Positions 52,196 to 61,767 of a stretch of 64,000 bases of DNA are shown one piece after another. Each line of letters starts with the position of its first letter. The first letter of the stretch is position 1. Origin of the DNA: Halorubrum californiense DSM 19288. GTDB lineage: Archaea > Halobacteriota > Halobacteria > Halobacteriales > Haloferacaceae. The stretch spans positions 13,530 to 77,529 of the forward strand of contig NZ_AOJK01000057.1 in NCBI RefSeq assembly GCF_000336875.1, read 5' to 3'. A model generated the notes under the pieces. The model was not told the DNA's origin. It searched no databases and was given only the letters and a program-made list of their open reading frames with translations. Made by a program: the position numbers and the translations under genes.

Positions 52196-52797
52196 GCGAC
52201 GACGACTCCGCGTCGCCCGCGGCTGTCCTCCGGTCGCTCGTGGCGCGCGCGGTCGACGCCGACCCCGCGGACCTCGACGGGCGGGTCGAGGTGGTCGAGC
52301 GCGGGAGCGAATCGGAGGGCGGTGACGCGGCCGGGAGCGACGCCTCGGCCCCCGCGAGACGGCTCGCCGAACTCGTCGGCGAGGCCGGCAGCGTCGTCGC
52401 CGTCGTCCCGCGGTTGGACGCCGACCTCGCCCGTCGACTGAACGAGTCGCTGGCGGCGGGAGGCGACGGGGCAGACGGGGAGCGCGACGCCGACCCCGAG
52501 GCGGACGTGTCGCGAGCGGTCCGCGTCGTGTTCACCGGCGCCGCGAGCGACCGCCTCGCCGGAGCGACGGGGTCGGTCGTCCGGCGCGCACTCGCCGACC
52601 GCGGCGTCGACGCGTACCGCCACGAGGGGGAGTCGCCGGTCGCGGTGGCCCTCGGCGACGACCGCGCGGTGGTCGGGCTGATCGACGGCGCCGGCGTCGC
52701 CGCGCTGCTGTGGACGGACGACCCGGCCGTCCGCGAGTGGGCGGCCGCGACCTGTCGGCGCTACCTCGACGCGGCCGAGCAGGTGACCGGCGACTGA
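52192..52797 (+). CDS. Hypothetical haloarchaeal protein coupled to the methyltransferase
   Basis: 201 residues from GTG 52192, overlapping the upstream stop. The pattern is alternating helices and strands: SPAAVLRSLVARAVDADPAD, GSVVAVVPRLDADLARRLNE, VRVVFTGAASDRLAGATGSV, VAVALGDDRAVVGLIDGAGV and AALLWTDDPAVREWAAATCR. The last part recalls the sensor half of some haloarchaeal regulators (TbsP-like), but no HTH is seen. Function unknown. Confidence 0.65.
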   Translation: MSDDDSASPAAVLRSLVARAVDADPADLDGRVEVVERGSESEGGDAAGSDASAPARRLAELVGEAGSVVAVVPRLDADLARRLNESLAAGGDGADGERDADPEADVSRAVRVVFTGAASDRLAGATGSVVRRALADRGVDAYRHEGESPVAVALGDDRAVVGLIDGAGVAALLWTDDPAVREWAAATCRRYLDAAEQVTGD

Positions 52798-52861
52798 GCG
52801 GCCCCGCCTCCGGCCCCCCGGGCGCCGGTCCGCTTTTGAGGGTCGCCGCCGAAGCAGGCGC

Positions 52862-53167
52862 ATGAAAGCGCTACTGCTGTTGGTGGCCGGAATCGGCGGA
52901 CTGCTCGAAGCCGTCGCGCCGCGGCGCGCGGTCGCCGTCTGGACGCGCGCGCTCTACCGGAACGCCGGCGAGGCGGAGCCGCGCGAGTGGGTGTACAAGG
53001 CCGCGAAACTCGAGGGAACGCTCGTCGCGGCGGGGGCGCTCGTCGGACTCTTCAAGCTCGCGACCGCAGACGACGACGTCGCGGCGGACACCGACGCCGC
53101 GGCGGGCGACGAGCCGACCGCGGGCGAGCGAGACGTGGACGCGGCGGCCGAATCGGCCGCCGCGTGA
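52862..53167 (+). CDS. Small membrane-associated protein
   Basis: 101 residues. Two hydrophobic stretches (MKALLLLVAGIGGLLEAVAP and LEGTLVAAGALVGLFKLAT) surround a basic segment; the C-terminal 30 residues are Asp/Ala-rich and disordered. Conserved-looking but unidentified. Confidence 0.7.
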   Translation: MKALLLLVAGIGGLLEAVAPRRAVAVWTRALYRNAGEAEPREWVYKAAKLEGTLVAAGALVGLFKLATADDDVAADTDAAAGDEPTAGERDVDAAAESAAA

Positions 53168-53197
53168 CCCGATAGTCGCCGACCCGACCCACCCGAA

Positions 53198-53205
53198 CGT
53201 ATATT
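53198..53205 (+). promoter_or_regulatory. Putative TATA box of the response-regulator gene
   Basis: GTATATTT near 53199-53206 is centred about 28 nt before ATG 53230, so that ATG is chosen over GTG 53212 and the mRNA is likely leaderless. Confidence 0.55.
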
Positions 53206-53229
53206 TGGCAGGTGCCGGTCGGTGTTCAC

Positions 53230-54418
53230 ATGACGGGGCCTCCCGCGGACCCCAGGGCGCCGGACGCATCGACGGTTCGTGTCCTCCACGTCGACGACGA
53301 TCCGGCCTACCTCGACCTGACGGCGACCTACCTCGAACGGATCGACGAGACGTTCGAGGTGACGTCCGAGACGGGCGTCGACGACGCGATAGAGACGCTG
53401 ACGACGGCGCCGATCGACTGCGTCGTCTCCGACTACGACATGCCCGAGGCGGACGGGCTGACGCTCCTCCAACGGGTCCGCGACCGCGGCGTCGAGATCC
53501 CCTTCGTCCTGTTCACGGGGAAGGGGAGCGAGGAGATCGCGAGCGAGGCCATCTCGGCGGGCGCGACGGATTACATCCAGAAGAGCGGGGGTAACGACCA
53601 GTACGAGGTGCTGGCCAACCGGGTGCGCAACGCCGTCGACCAACACCGGTCGCGGGTCGCGCTCGCAGCCAGCCAAGAGCGGCTCTCGCGGTTCATCGAC
53701 CAGTCGCCGCTGGGGACGATCGAGTACGACGACGGGTTCCGGATCGTCCGGGTGAACCCCGCCGCCGAGGAGATCCTCGGCTACGACGAGTCGGAACTGC
53801 TCGGGGGGACGTGGTTCCCGCTCGTCCCCGAGTCGGACCACCGACACGTGGCGGCGCTCGAACGCGACCTGCTCTCGGACAAGGGCGGGTACCAGAGCGT
53901 CAACGAGAACGTGCGGCGCGACGGCGAACGGATCCGCTGCGCGTGGCACAATCAAGTGGTGACCGACGCGGGGGGGAAGTCATCGGCGTGTTCTCGCAGT
54001 TCGAGGACGTCACCGAGGCGACGGCGCGCAAACGCGAGATCCGAGGTCGAACGCCGTGTTGTCGACCGCGCTCGACGCGCTGCCGGTGGGGATGCCCGTC
54101 GAGGACGCGGACCGGGAGGTGATCCGGGTGAACGAGCGGCTGTACGAGCTGTTCGACGTCGAGGGGAACCCGGAGACCGCCGCCGGCCGCGACTGCGAGG
54201 AGTTCGCGGCCGAACTGAGCGCGGTGTTCGCCGATCCGGAGGGGTTCCTCGGGCGGATCGAGGCGATAGTCGAGGCGCAGCGCCCGGTCGACGGGGAACG
54301 GCTCGCGCTCTCGAGCGGGGAAGCGCTGATACTGACGTACCGGCCGATCGACCTGCCGGGCGGAGACGGTCACCTCTGGGCCTACCGCCGGGCGCGTTCG
54401 TCCGAGCGAGTCGACTGA
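53230..54418 (+). pseudogene. Response regulator-PAS-PAS protein with two frameshifts
   Basis: From ATG 53230: a receiver domain (RVLHVDDDPAYLDLTATYLE, phospho-Asp in VVSDYDMPEADG, Lys in VLFTGKGSEE), then a PAS domain (RFIDQSPLGTIEYDDGFRIV). The frame is lost in a run of seven G (53970-53976); one more G would restore EVIGVFSQFEDVTEATARKR. It is lost again at CGAGGTCG near 54042-54049, after which SNAVLSTALDALPVGMPVED and a second PAS-like domain run to TGA 54418. Both losses look like single-base deletions. No kinase domain is present, so the intact protein would be a receiver with two PAS sensors. Confidence 0.8.
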
Positions 54419-54419
54419 G

Positions 54420-55067
54420 TCAGTCGTTCGCGGAGTCGGCCTCAGCGCTCTCGAACGGTCGCTCCTCGTCGGGTCGATCGCCGGTCAACAGGACGTGGCA
54501 GTCGCGACACCGCGCCTCGTAGGACTCCTCGGCGCCGACGAGGATCGTCGGGTCGTCGGCGTGAGCGGGCTCGCCCTCGATGAGCCGCTGATTCCGGGAG
54601 GCCGGCTCGCCGCAGACGGAGCAGATGGCCTGGAGCTTGTCGACGTACTCGGCGGTCGCCATCAGCTGCGGGAGCGGCTCGAACGGCTCGCCGCGGAACG
54701 TCTGGTCGGTGCCCGAGACGATCACGCGGCTGCCGCGGTCCGCGAGGGCGTTACAGACCTCGATGAGCGCGTTCGAGAAGAAGTTCGCCTCGTCGACGGC
54801 GACGACCTCGGCGGGCTCGTCGTCGAGGATGTCGAGCGGGCCGTCGCCCTCGTTGTCGACGACGGTCGCCTCCCACTGGCGGCCGGTGTGGCTCCCGATC
54901 GTCGCCTCGCCGTAGCGGTCGTCGATCGCGGGCGTGTAGACGGCGACCGACTGCCCGGCGATCTCGGAGCGCCGGAGCCGACGGAGCAGCTCCTCCGTCT
55001 TGCCCGAGAACATCGACCCGGAGATGACCTCGATCCACCCGGATCGAGTGATTGCGTGCATACCCAT
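54420..55067 (-). CDS. tdk: Thymidine kinase
   Basis: 215 residues, type II TK. P-loop ISGSMFSGKTEELLRRLRR, Walker B/lasso VVAVDEANFFSNALIEVCN, and the zinc site CSVCGEPA plus CRDC. It phosphorylates thymidine in salvage. The start is ATG 55067 (MGMHAITRS) or the second ATG 55061; the conserved part begins shortly after either. Its 3' end meets the broken regulator gene 1 bp away. Confidence 0.95.
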   Translation of the reverse strand: MGMHAITRSGWIEVISGSMFSGKTEELLRRLRRSEIAGQSVAVYTPAIDDRYGEATIGSHTGRQWEATVVDNEGDGPLDILDDEPAEVVAVDEANFFSNALIEVCNALADRGSRVIVSGTDQTFRGEPFEPLPQLMATAEYVDKLQAICSVCGEPASRNQRLIEGEPAHADDPTILVGAEESYEARCRDCHVLLTGDRPDEERPFESAEADSAND

Positions 55068-55154
55068 TCGGGCCGGAGCCAGCGACTAAACCGTTTCTCT
55101 CCCGGCGCGCGGTCGTCCCCGAACGGGGCGGACGCGTCGGCCGGCGAGCCCGGG

Positions 55155-55610
55155 TCAGATTCCGGTCGCGATCGCGACGATCGCCGCGGCGACGACGACG
55201 TACGCCGCCGCGGAGACGGCCCAGTCTCGCCGGATCGGACCGAGCCGCTGCCGCGGGAGCCCGGACGCTCGGGGCAGCGGGACGAGTGCGAAGAAGCCGA
55301 CCATCAGCACGAACAGCGCGACCCCCGCGACGGCGACGGTGAGGAGGGATCCGGTCCCGAGGAGCCGGCCGGTCGCGGCGACGAGGCCGACGAACAGCAG
55401 CCCCGAGCCGCCCCCGGCGACGTAGTGGACCCACGTCGCCAGCCGCTCCGGCGCGTCGTCGACGGGAGTGTCCGTGAGTACGCTCGCGGCGACCTTCGGC
55501 GCCGTCGTCCCTTCGGGGAGCCGCGCCATGGCGGCGTCCATCGCGAGCGTCGCGACGAGTCCGACGACCGGCCCGAGCGCGACCCCGGCGAGCAGCGAGA
55601 GCGTCGTCAT
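55155..55610 (-). CDS. Hypothetical membrane protein
   Basis: 151 residues from ATG 55610. Helices are MTTLSLLAGVALGPVVGLVA, YVAGGGSGLLFVGLVAATG, LLTVAVAGVALFVLMVGFFA and VSAAAYVVVAAAIVAIATGI. The first 10 residues of the longer frame (MKPLPPLSPL) are not needed. No family recognised. Confidence 0.7.
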   Translation of the reverse strand: MTTLSLLAGVALGPVVGLVATLAMDAAMARLPEGTTAPKVAASVLTDTPVDDAPERLATWVHYVAGGGSGLLFVGLVAATGRLLGTGSLLTVAVAGVALFVLMVGFFALVPLPRASGLPRQRLGPIRRDWAVSAAAYVVVAAAIVAIATGI

Positions 55611-55687
55611 GAGAGGGGACAGGGGCGGGAGCGGTTTCACTCCGTCGGCGGGGGAAGCCGCTCTCCGAAGCCGCCGGACCGGCCGCG

Positions 55688-56752
55688 TCAGTCGTCGCGC
55701 GGGACGACGGGCTTCCCACCGATCACGACCCGCGAGACGTCGGCGTGACCGGCGCGCCTGACGACCGCCCGGACAAGGTCGCGCGCCCCGGCGAGGTTGT
55801 CGGAGTCGCCGTCGAGGACGAGCAGGTCCGCGTCCGCGCCGGACTCGATAACGCCGCGGTTCAGCCCGGCTATCTCGGCGCCGTTGACCGTCGCCATCCG
55901 CAGTATCTCTCGCGCGGGGAGGTCGGAGAGCTTCGCCGCGAACTCCATCTCGCGGAACATCGACGGCGAGTCGGTCATCACATTGTCGGTGCCGAGCGCG
56001 ACCGTCGTCCGATCGGCCAGCTCGCGGATCGGCGGGACGCCGACGTTCGTCACGAGGTTCGAGCGCGGGCAGACGACGACGGGGGTCCCGCGGTCGTCGA
56101 GCCGTTCGAGGTGGATCGCCTCGGCGTGGACCATGTGGACGAGGAAGTCGGGGTCGAGGTCCATCGCGGCGTTGACGTCGGCGGCGTCGCGCTCGCCGGC
56201 GTGGATCCCGAACAGCTTGCCGGCCTCGCGCGTCTCCGCTCGGACCGCGTCGAAGTCGGCGTCGCGGGCGCCGGAGGCCCCGTACCCGTCAGCGACCGAG
56301 AGCACGTCGGGGTCGTCGCGGCCGAAGACGACCGACTCGATCGCGCGCTCGCCGAACTCGACCCCCTCGCCCGCGAGCGCGTCGCGGAGCGCGGCGACGC
56401 CGTCGACGCCGCCCTCGCGGAACTCGAGGAACGTCCCCGTGCCCGTCGACTCCATGTACCGCAGGGTGCGCGCCATCGCTGCCACCTTCTCCCCGTGGCT
56501 CGCCGACCGGAGGAGGCGGTGTTTCAGCCCGTCCGGCGGCGCGACCAGCTCGTCGAGGGAGAGGCCCTCGCCCGCCTCCTTGGCGATCGAGTCGCCGATG
56601 TGAGTGTGGGCGTTGACGAACGCCGGGAGGATCACGTCGTCGCTGTCCGTCTCGTGCTCTTCGATCCCGACGACCTCGCAGTCCGCGACGACGACCCGGC
56701 CCTCGACCGGCTCGAAGTCGGGACCGACCAAGACGGTCCCCTCCAGATGCAT
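55688..56752 (-). CDS. Amidohydrolase family protein (cytosine deaminase/TRZ-ATZ-like)
   Basis: 354 residues. VILPAFVNAHTHIGDSIAKE carries the HxH metal site; GKLFGIHAGERDAADV, FLVHMVHAEAIHLERL and TVALGTDNVMTDSPSMFREM provide the remaining His and catalytic Asp. ADLLVLDGDSDNL closes the composite domain. The substrate is probably an N-heterocycle or guanine-like compound (inference from subgroup). Start ATG 56752. Confidence 0.9.
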   Translation of the reverse strand: MHLEGTVLVGPDFEPVEGRVVVADCEVVGIEEHETDSDDVILPAFVNAHTHIGDSIAKEAGEGLSLDELVAPPDGLKHRLLRSASHGEKVAAMARTLRYMESTGTGTFLEFREGGVDGVAALRDALAGEGVEFGERAIESVVFGRDDPDVLSVADGYGASGARDADFDAVRAETREAGKLFGIHAGERDAADVNAAMDLDPDFLVHMVHAEAIHLERLDDRGTPVVVCPRSNLVTNVGVPPIRELADRTTVALGTDNVMTDSPSMFREMEFAAKLSDLPAREILRMATVNGAEIAGLNRGVIESGADADLLVLDGDSDNLAGARDLVRAVVRRAGHADVSRVVIGGKPVVPRDD

Positions 56753-56841
56753 ACCGGAGGCTCGCCGGCCGAGGGTATAACCTCACGGGAACCGATCGCC
56801 GTGCGCCCAAGCGCTCGGACCCCGCGCCCGGAATTGGCCCC

Positions 56842-58110
56842 TCAGAACTCGTCGAGCGTCGTCGGCATCGCCCCGCGCACCTCGGCCACGAGGCCGTCGG
56901 GGTCGAGGCCGAGCACGTCCGCGGCGGCGTGGCCGACGCGGTCGGTCGCCGGCTCGGGGGCGTACACGCCGAGCCGCCACTGGTTGCGCTGGGCGGTCCG
57001 GAGCGCGGAGACGAGCGGCGACTGGCGTTCGAGCCGCCGGATCTCGCCGTTGACGGTGACGCGCGCGGTCGACTCGCGCATCGTCGGCTCGGGCGGCACG
57101 TCGAGGATAACGTGGTCGCGGGCGACGCCCGCCGCCGCGGCGATTTCCCGTTCGAGGGCCGTCTCGGCCGCGCGGTCCGCCTCGTGGACGCGCTCGGGGA
57201 CGTCGTCGTACTCGGCCCACACCGCCAGCTTGTACAGGTCGCGCTCGTCGTAGCGGCGGGAGAGCTCGACCGTCTCGCGGCAGTCCCGGATCGCGGCGAG
57301 GAAGTCGTGGTCGTCCATCCGGCGCAGCTCGGTCGCGGTCGTCGCGGTGGCGTCGAGCAGTTCGCTCGCCGCCCGGCGCAGCATCGCCTTCGAGATGCGC
57401 GCGACGTGGTGGGTGTAGACGACCGGGTTCATCAGTGCGCGGGCGAGCAGCAGGCTCTCGGCGGTCTGGACGTTCCCCTCGTCCAAGACGAGTTCGGGCC
57501 CGTCTCGGTCCGCCCCGTCGCGGCCGGGTACGTCGTCGAGGTCGGCTTCCTCGACGAACGTCAGCTCCCTGACGAACCGCTCGGTGTCGATGGTGCCGTA
57601 CGGGACGCCCGTGTGGTAGGCGTCGCGCACGAGGTAGTCCATGCGGTCGACGTCGAGCTCGCCCGAGACGAGCCCGGCGTACGGCCCCTCTCCGGCGACG
57701 ATGCCGGCGATCCGGTCCGGGTCGAGGTCGTGGTCGCGCAACACCTCGCCGACCGCGCCGGTCGCGAGCAGCTCGTCGACGTCGTCGTGGTACTTCCCGG
57801 TCCGGCGGTGGGTGAGCGATTCGAGGTTGTGGCTGAACGGCCCGTGGCCCACGTCGTGGAGCATCGCCGCCGCCTCGATGCGGTCGGCGCGTTTCCCCTC
57901 GATCCCGAGATGGTCGAGCGCGCGGCTCGCGAGGGGGTAGACGCCGAGGCTGTGCTCGAACCGCGTGTGGTTCGCGGAGGGGTAGACGAGCTGGACCGTG
58001 CCGAGCTGTTTGACGTGGCGGAGCCGCTGGAGGGCAGGCGTGTCGACGAGGTCCGCGGCGACACCGTCGATCTCGATGTGGTCGTGGACGGTGTCCTTGA
58101 CCGTGATCAT
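56842..58110 (-). CDS. HD-domain phosphohydrolase (SAMHD1/YwfO-like), paralogue 1
   Basis: 422 residues from ATG 58110 ([20 protein letters not shown]). Metal ligands: H53 in [11 protein letters not shown]85-D86 in [13 protein letters not shown] and the late Asp in [16 protein letters not shown]. Such proteins hydrolyse dNTPs or other nucleotides. The C-terminal half is a helical extension plus a beta domain. It is a close relative of the protein at 58725, with matching positions across the HD core. The longer frame to 58242 is arginine-rich and rejected. Confidence 0.9.
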   Translation of the reverse strand: MITVKDTVHDHIEIDGVAADLVDTPALQRLRHVKQLGTVQLVYPSANHTRFEHSLGVYPLASRALDHLGIEGKRADRIEAAAMLHDVGHGPFSHNLESLTHRRTGKYHDDVDELLATGAVGEVLRDHDLDPDRIAGIVAGEGPYAGLVSGELDVDRMDYLVRDAYHTGVPYGTIDTERFVRELTFVEEADLDDVPGRDGADRDGPELVLDEGNVQTAESLLLARALMNPVVYTHHVARISKAMLRRAASELLDATATTATELRRMDDHDFLAAIRDCRETVELSRRYDERDLYKLAVWAEYDDVPERVHEADRAAETALEREIAAAAGVARDHVILDVPPEPTMRESTARVTVNGEIRRLERQSPLVSALRTAQRNQWRLGVYAPEPATDRVGHAAADVLGLDPDGLVAEVRGAMPTTLDEF

Positions 58111-58274
58111 ACGTCCGCCTTCGGCGGCACGGGATAAAAGGCTGTGAGTGTCGCCCGGGTCGAGGTAGCGGCGCCGCGGCCCGATATCCTCGCGAGCCGA
58201 CTCCGCCCCGGAGCGATTGCGACGCCCGCGAATTCGCGGCACGATTTATCATCCGGCCGCGCGAACGGTCGCGT

Positions 58275-58679
58275 ATGTACGACGTACTCATCGGCGTCGG
58301 GCTCGACGACGAATCGCGCGCGACAGCACAGGCCGAAGCGGTCGTCGACCTGCCGGGCGATTCCGACGAGGTGGCCGCGCACCTCTGTCACGTCTTCCAG
58401 GATAACCCGGAAGGGGCGTCGGTTCACCAGATCGGGACCGTCCGGCGCGCCCGAGAGGTGTTGGAGGCGGCCGGCGTGACCTGTACCCACTACGAGGCCA
58501 GCGGCGACGCCGGCACGGAACTCATCGCGGCCGCCGACGCCGTCGACGCCGACGCCATCTGCGTGTCGGGCCGAAAGCGGAGCCCGGCCGGCAAGGCCGT
58601 CTTCGGCAGCACGACGCAGACGGTCGTGTTGAACGCCGACCGACCTGTGTTGACCGTTCCGGTGCCGGTCGAAGACTGA
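58275..58679 (+). CDS. Universal stress protein (UspA family)
   Basis: 134 residues: [40 protein letters not shown] and [20 protein letters not shown]. The ATP loop is close to canonical ([14 protein letters not shown]). A TTTATC box at about 58245 lies 28 nt upstream of ATG 58275. It is the single plus-strand gene between the two HD paralogues. Confidence 0.9.
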   Translation: MYDVLIGVGLDDESRATAQAEAVVDLPGDSDEVAAHLCHVFQDNPEGASVHQIGTVRRAREVLEAAGVTCTHYEASGDAGTELIAAADAVDADAICVSGRKRSPAGKAVFGSTTQTVVLNADRPVLTVPVPVED

Positions 58680-58724
58680 GTCGACACAGAAGACCGGCTC
58701 GGGCGCCGCCGTCGACCGCGGCGC

Positions 58725-59927
58725 TCAGGCAGAGGGTCGTCCCGTCGCGCGCAGCCCCAAGACCTCCCGCGCCGCGGCCGCGACTGCGTCGACGTGTTCG
58801 GCGGGACAGTAGACGCCGAGCGTCCAGCGGCGGCGTTCGGCGGCCCGGAGCCCGGTCACGAGCTCCGAGGCGTCTTCCAGCCGCTGCGGGACGCCGTCGA
58901 CGACGACGGCGGAGCCGGACTCCTTGAGCGCCGGGCGCGAGGGGATGTCCACGAGGACCGCGTCGCGGTCGATCCCGACGGCGTCAGCGATCTCCCGCTC
59001 GGCGGCCCGCTCCTCCGCGCGTCCCGCGTCGACCGCCCCCGCCGGCACCTCGTCTATCCCGGCCCAGACGGCGCGCTTGTAGAGGTCGCGCCGCTCGATG
59101 CGTTCGCCGAGCGCCGGGACGCGCTCGCGGAGTTCGACGAGGAGGTCGTGGTCGGCCATCCGACGGAACGCCTCGACATCGGTCTCCGTGCGGTCGAGGT
59201 AGCGCTCGCAGGCCCGCTCCAGCATCGCGCCCGCGACCCGGGAGACGTGGTGGCGGTAGACGACGGCGTTCATCAGCGAGCGCGCGACGAGCAGGCTCTC
59301 CGCGGTGGCCACGTTCCCCTCATCTAAGACGAGGTCGGCGGACTTCCCCGCCCCGTCCCCGCCGACCAGCCGGAGTTCGGTGACGAGCCGACCGGTGTCG
59401 ACGGTGCCGTACGGGACGCCCGTGTGGTGGGCGTCGCGCACGAGGTAGTCCATGCGGTCGACGTCGAGTTCGCCCGAGACGAGGGGGCCGAGCGCGCCCT
59501 CGCCGTCGATGAGTTCGGCGGCGCGCTCGGGGTCGAGCCCGTTGCGTTCGAGGACTCGACAGACCTCGCGGTCCGCGTCGGTGAGCAGCCATCCCACGTC
59601 GTCGTGGTCGCGCCCGGTCGCGCGCCGGATGATCCCCTCCGTCTGGTGGCCGTACGGGCCGTGCCCCACGTCGTGGAGCATCGCCGCGGCGCGGACGTGC
59701 GCCGCGGTGTCGGCGTCGACGCCAAGTCCCTCGATCGCGCTGCGCGCGAGGTGGTAGACGCCGAGGCTGTGCTCGAACCGCGTGTGGTTCGCGGAGGGGT
59801 AGACGAGCCGGACCGTGGACAGCTGTTTGATGTGTCGCAGCCGCTGGAACGCCGGCGTGTCGACCAGTTCGGTGGCGAGGTCGCCGAGCCGGACGTGGCC
59901 GTGGACGCTGTCCTTGATCGCCTTCAT
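58725..59927 (-). CDS. HD-domain phosphohydrolase, paralogue 2
   Basis: 400 residues from ATG 59927 (MKAIKDSVHGHVRLGDLATE). It aligns without gaps through the HD core with the protein at 56842: H53 in [11 protein letters not shown]85-D86 in [13 protein letters not shown] and [16 protein letters not shown]. Differences concentrate in the C-terminal half. The duplication is local, with a UspA gene between the copies. A second copy with intact metal ligands suggests a separate substrate or a mixed oligomer (inference). Confidence 0.9.
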   Translation of the reverse strand: MKAIKDSVHGHVRLGDLATELVDTPAFQRLRHIKQLSTVRLVYPSANHTRFEHSLGVYHLARSAIEGLGVDADTAAHVRAAAMLHDVGHGPYGHQTEGIIRRATGRDHDDVGWLLTDADREVCRVLERNGLDPERAAELIDGEGALGPLVSGELDVDRMDYLVRDAHHTGVPYGTVDTGRLVTELRLVGGDGAGKSADLVLDEGNVATAESLLVARSLMNAVVYRHHVSRVAGAMLERACERYLDRTETDVEAFRRMADHDLLVELRERVPALGERIERRDLYKRAVWAGIDEVPAGAVDAGRAEERAAEREIADAVGIDRDAVLVDIPSRPALKESGSAVVVDGVPQRLEDASELVTGLRAAERRRWTLGVYCPAEHVDAVAAAAREVLGLRATGRPSA

Positions 59928-59997
59928 TGGCGGACGGTCGCCCCGCGCCGGATTGGACGTTTCGGCTCGGCGCGGATCGCTTTCTGCGCGGCGCGGC

Positions 59998-60552
59998 TCA
60001 CTCGTCGACGACGTCGATCCCGAACCGCTCTTCGAGCGCGCGCACGACGGACCCGCCCACGTTGGCGGTCGCGGCCCGCCCGTCCTCGACCGCGAGCAGG
60101 TCGTCCTCGTCGAGGTCGAGTTCCGCGGCGACCTCCTCGACCGTCAGCCCGGCGTCCTGTCGCGCCTCGGTGACGACGTCGCCGTACCCGGAGACGAGGT
60201 ACGGGAGGCGGTCCGCCTCGTAGCTCGTCCCCTCCTCCTCCCAGCGCTTCGAGTCGCCGGTCGCGGAGTCGTACATCTTCGCCTGCTTCCGAGCGAGCTC
60301 CTTGTTCCGGCTCTCGGTCGGCTGCGACTCGGAGCCGGCGCCGCCGGGGCTGCCCCCGGAACTGCCGCCGCGGGATCCGCCGCCGCCGCTCGGCGCGTTG
60401 CCGGCGTCGTCGTGGGGGCGGCAGTCCGAACACACGAGCAGCTTCGCGCCGGCGACCGTCGCCTTCCGGAGGTCCGTGGTCTCGCGACCGCAGAGCTCGC
60501 ACGCGTCGCCGTCGTCGCCGCCGCCGCCGCCGCCCGTCGAGTACTTCGGCAT
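59998..60552 (-). CDS. Multiprotein-bridging factor 1 (aMBF1)
   Basis: 184 residues. An N-terminal zinc ribbon (CELCGRETTDLRKATVAGAK, then CSDC) and a glycine-rich linker (55-80) precede a basic helix. The Cro-type HTH is DVVTEARQDAGLTVEEVAAE then LDLDEDDLLAVEDGRAAT. This is the standard archaeal MBF1 arrangement; the protein associates with the ribosome and basal transcription. Start ATG 60552. Confidence 0.93.
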   Translation of the reverse strand: MPKYSTGGGGGGDDGDACELCGRETTDLRKATVAGAKLLVCSDCRPHDDAGNAPSGGGGSRGGSSGGSPGGAGSESQPTESRNKELARKQAKMYDSATGDSKRWEEEGTSYEADRLPYLVSGYGDVVTEARQDAGLTVEEVAAELDLDEDDLLAVEDGRAATANVGGSVVRALEERFGIDVVDE

Positions 60553-60610
60553 ACCCCGTGTAGAGGGCCGGGCCGTTAAAAAGCCGTGGAGGGCGGAGTC
60601 CGTCGCCGCC

Positions 60611-60706
60611 GAGTCGTCGAGGCGGGCGGGAGACGGTGGGTCGTCGACGCGGGCGGGGGTCGCCGGGTCGTCGACGCGGGCGGGGGTCGCCGGGTCGTCG
60701 ACGCGG
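60611..60706. repeat. 27-bp tandem repeat, about 3.5 copies
   Basis: GGGTCGTCGACGCGGGCGGG then GGTCGCC occurs at 60638-60664 and 60665-60691 identically, with a diverged copy at 60611-60637 and a partial copy at 60692-60706. Lies between aMBF1 and the EamA gene, upstream of both starts. Confidence 0.85.
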
Positions 60707-60746
60707 TTCGACGCATACTTCGCCGTCGGCGGCGACCTGCCCGTGA

Positions 60747-61637
60747 ATGAGTCGCTACGGGACGGCCGGCCGGTTCCTGCTCCTCTGTGCCGTCTGGGGC
60801 ACGGCGTTCATGGCGACGGACGTCGGGCTGGCCGACCTCCCCGCCGTGCCGTTCGCGGCCGTGCGGTTCGACGTCGCCGCCGCGCTGCTGTTCGCCGCCG
60901 TGTTCGCCTCCGGGACGGAGGTCCGCCCCCGGACGCGAGACGACTTCGTCTACGTGCTCGGCGGCGGCGCGCTCACAATCGGCGCGCACCACGCGTTCCT
61001 CTTCGCCGGCCAGCGGTACGTCACGGGCGGCGTCGCCGCCGTGCTGCTGGGTCTCGTCCCCGTGGTGACGCCCGCGCTCACGCGCCTCGTCTCCACCGAC
61101 GAGGAGTTCACCGCCGCCACCGCGCTCGGCGTCGCGCTCGGCTTCGTCGGCGTCGTCGTCATCGCCGACCCCGACCCCGCGAACATCGCGGCCAGCGTCC
61201 TCGGCGTCTCGCTCGTGCTCGCGTCCGCGCTCGCGTTCGCCGTCGCCGCGGTCGTCACGCACAGCCGCTCGCCGTCGATGCCGTTCCTCTCCACCCAAGC
61301 GTGGATGATGGCTATCGGCGCCGTCGTCCTTCACGCCGCCGTCCTCGCGCTGCCCGGCCAGTCGTTCGCGGCCGCCACGTGGACGCCGTCCGCACTCGCC
61401 GCGCTCGCGTACCTCTCCGCGGTCGCCGGCGTCGGCGGCTTCCTGCTCTACTTCACGCTGCTGGACGACCTCGGCCCCATCGAGATGAGCTTCATCGAGT
61501 ACGTGATACCCGTGTTCGCGGCGCTGGCGGGCTGGCTCGTCCTCGGACAGGAAGTGACGCCCGCGACCGTCGCCGGGTTCGCGTTCATCGTGGCGGGGTT
61601 CGTCGCCGCGAAGTGGCGGACGCTGCGCGAGATATAG
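60747..61637 (+). CDS. EamA/DMT family transporter
   Basis: 296 residues with about ten helices in two homologous halves (FLLLCAVWGTAFMATDVGLA and FLSTQAWMMAIGAVVLHAAV). LLGLVPVVTPALTRLVSTDE and FIEYVIPVFAALAGWLVLGQ are the paired EamA signatures. Exports metabolites or imports small molecules; substrate unknown. Start ATG 60747. Confidence 0.92.
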   Translation: MSRYGTAGRFLLLCAVWGTAFMATDVGLADLPAVPFAAVRFDVAAALLFAAVFASGTEVRPRTRDDFVYVLGGGALTIGAHHAFLFAGQRYVTGGVAAVLLGLVPVVTPALTRLVSTDEEFTAATALGVALGFVGVVVIADPDPANIAASVLGVSLVLASALAFAVAAVVTHSRSPSMPFLSTQAWMMAIGAVVLHAAVLALPGQSFAAATWTPSALAALAYLSAVAGVGGFLLYFTLLDDLGPIEMSFIEYVIPVFAALAGWLVLGQEVTPATVAGFAFIVAGFVAAKWRTLREI

Positions 61638-61767
61638 CGGCGCGGAGGGATCGATCACAGGCAGATCCAAGTGAAAGACGACGACTCCCTTGACGACTAC
61701 GTCTCCCCGTGTCCTTCGACGAATTCCACGAACGATACCTCGAAGCGATCTACAAGTTCGGCTTACG

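Noticed and set aside
61638-61767. Plus-strand frame SFDEFHERYLEAIYKFG upstream of the purD remnant's end
   Set aside because: Too short to identify, and the frame runs into the antisense of purD; could be a gene scrap but is not supportable.
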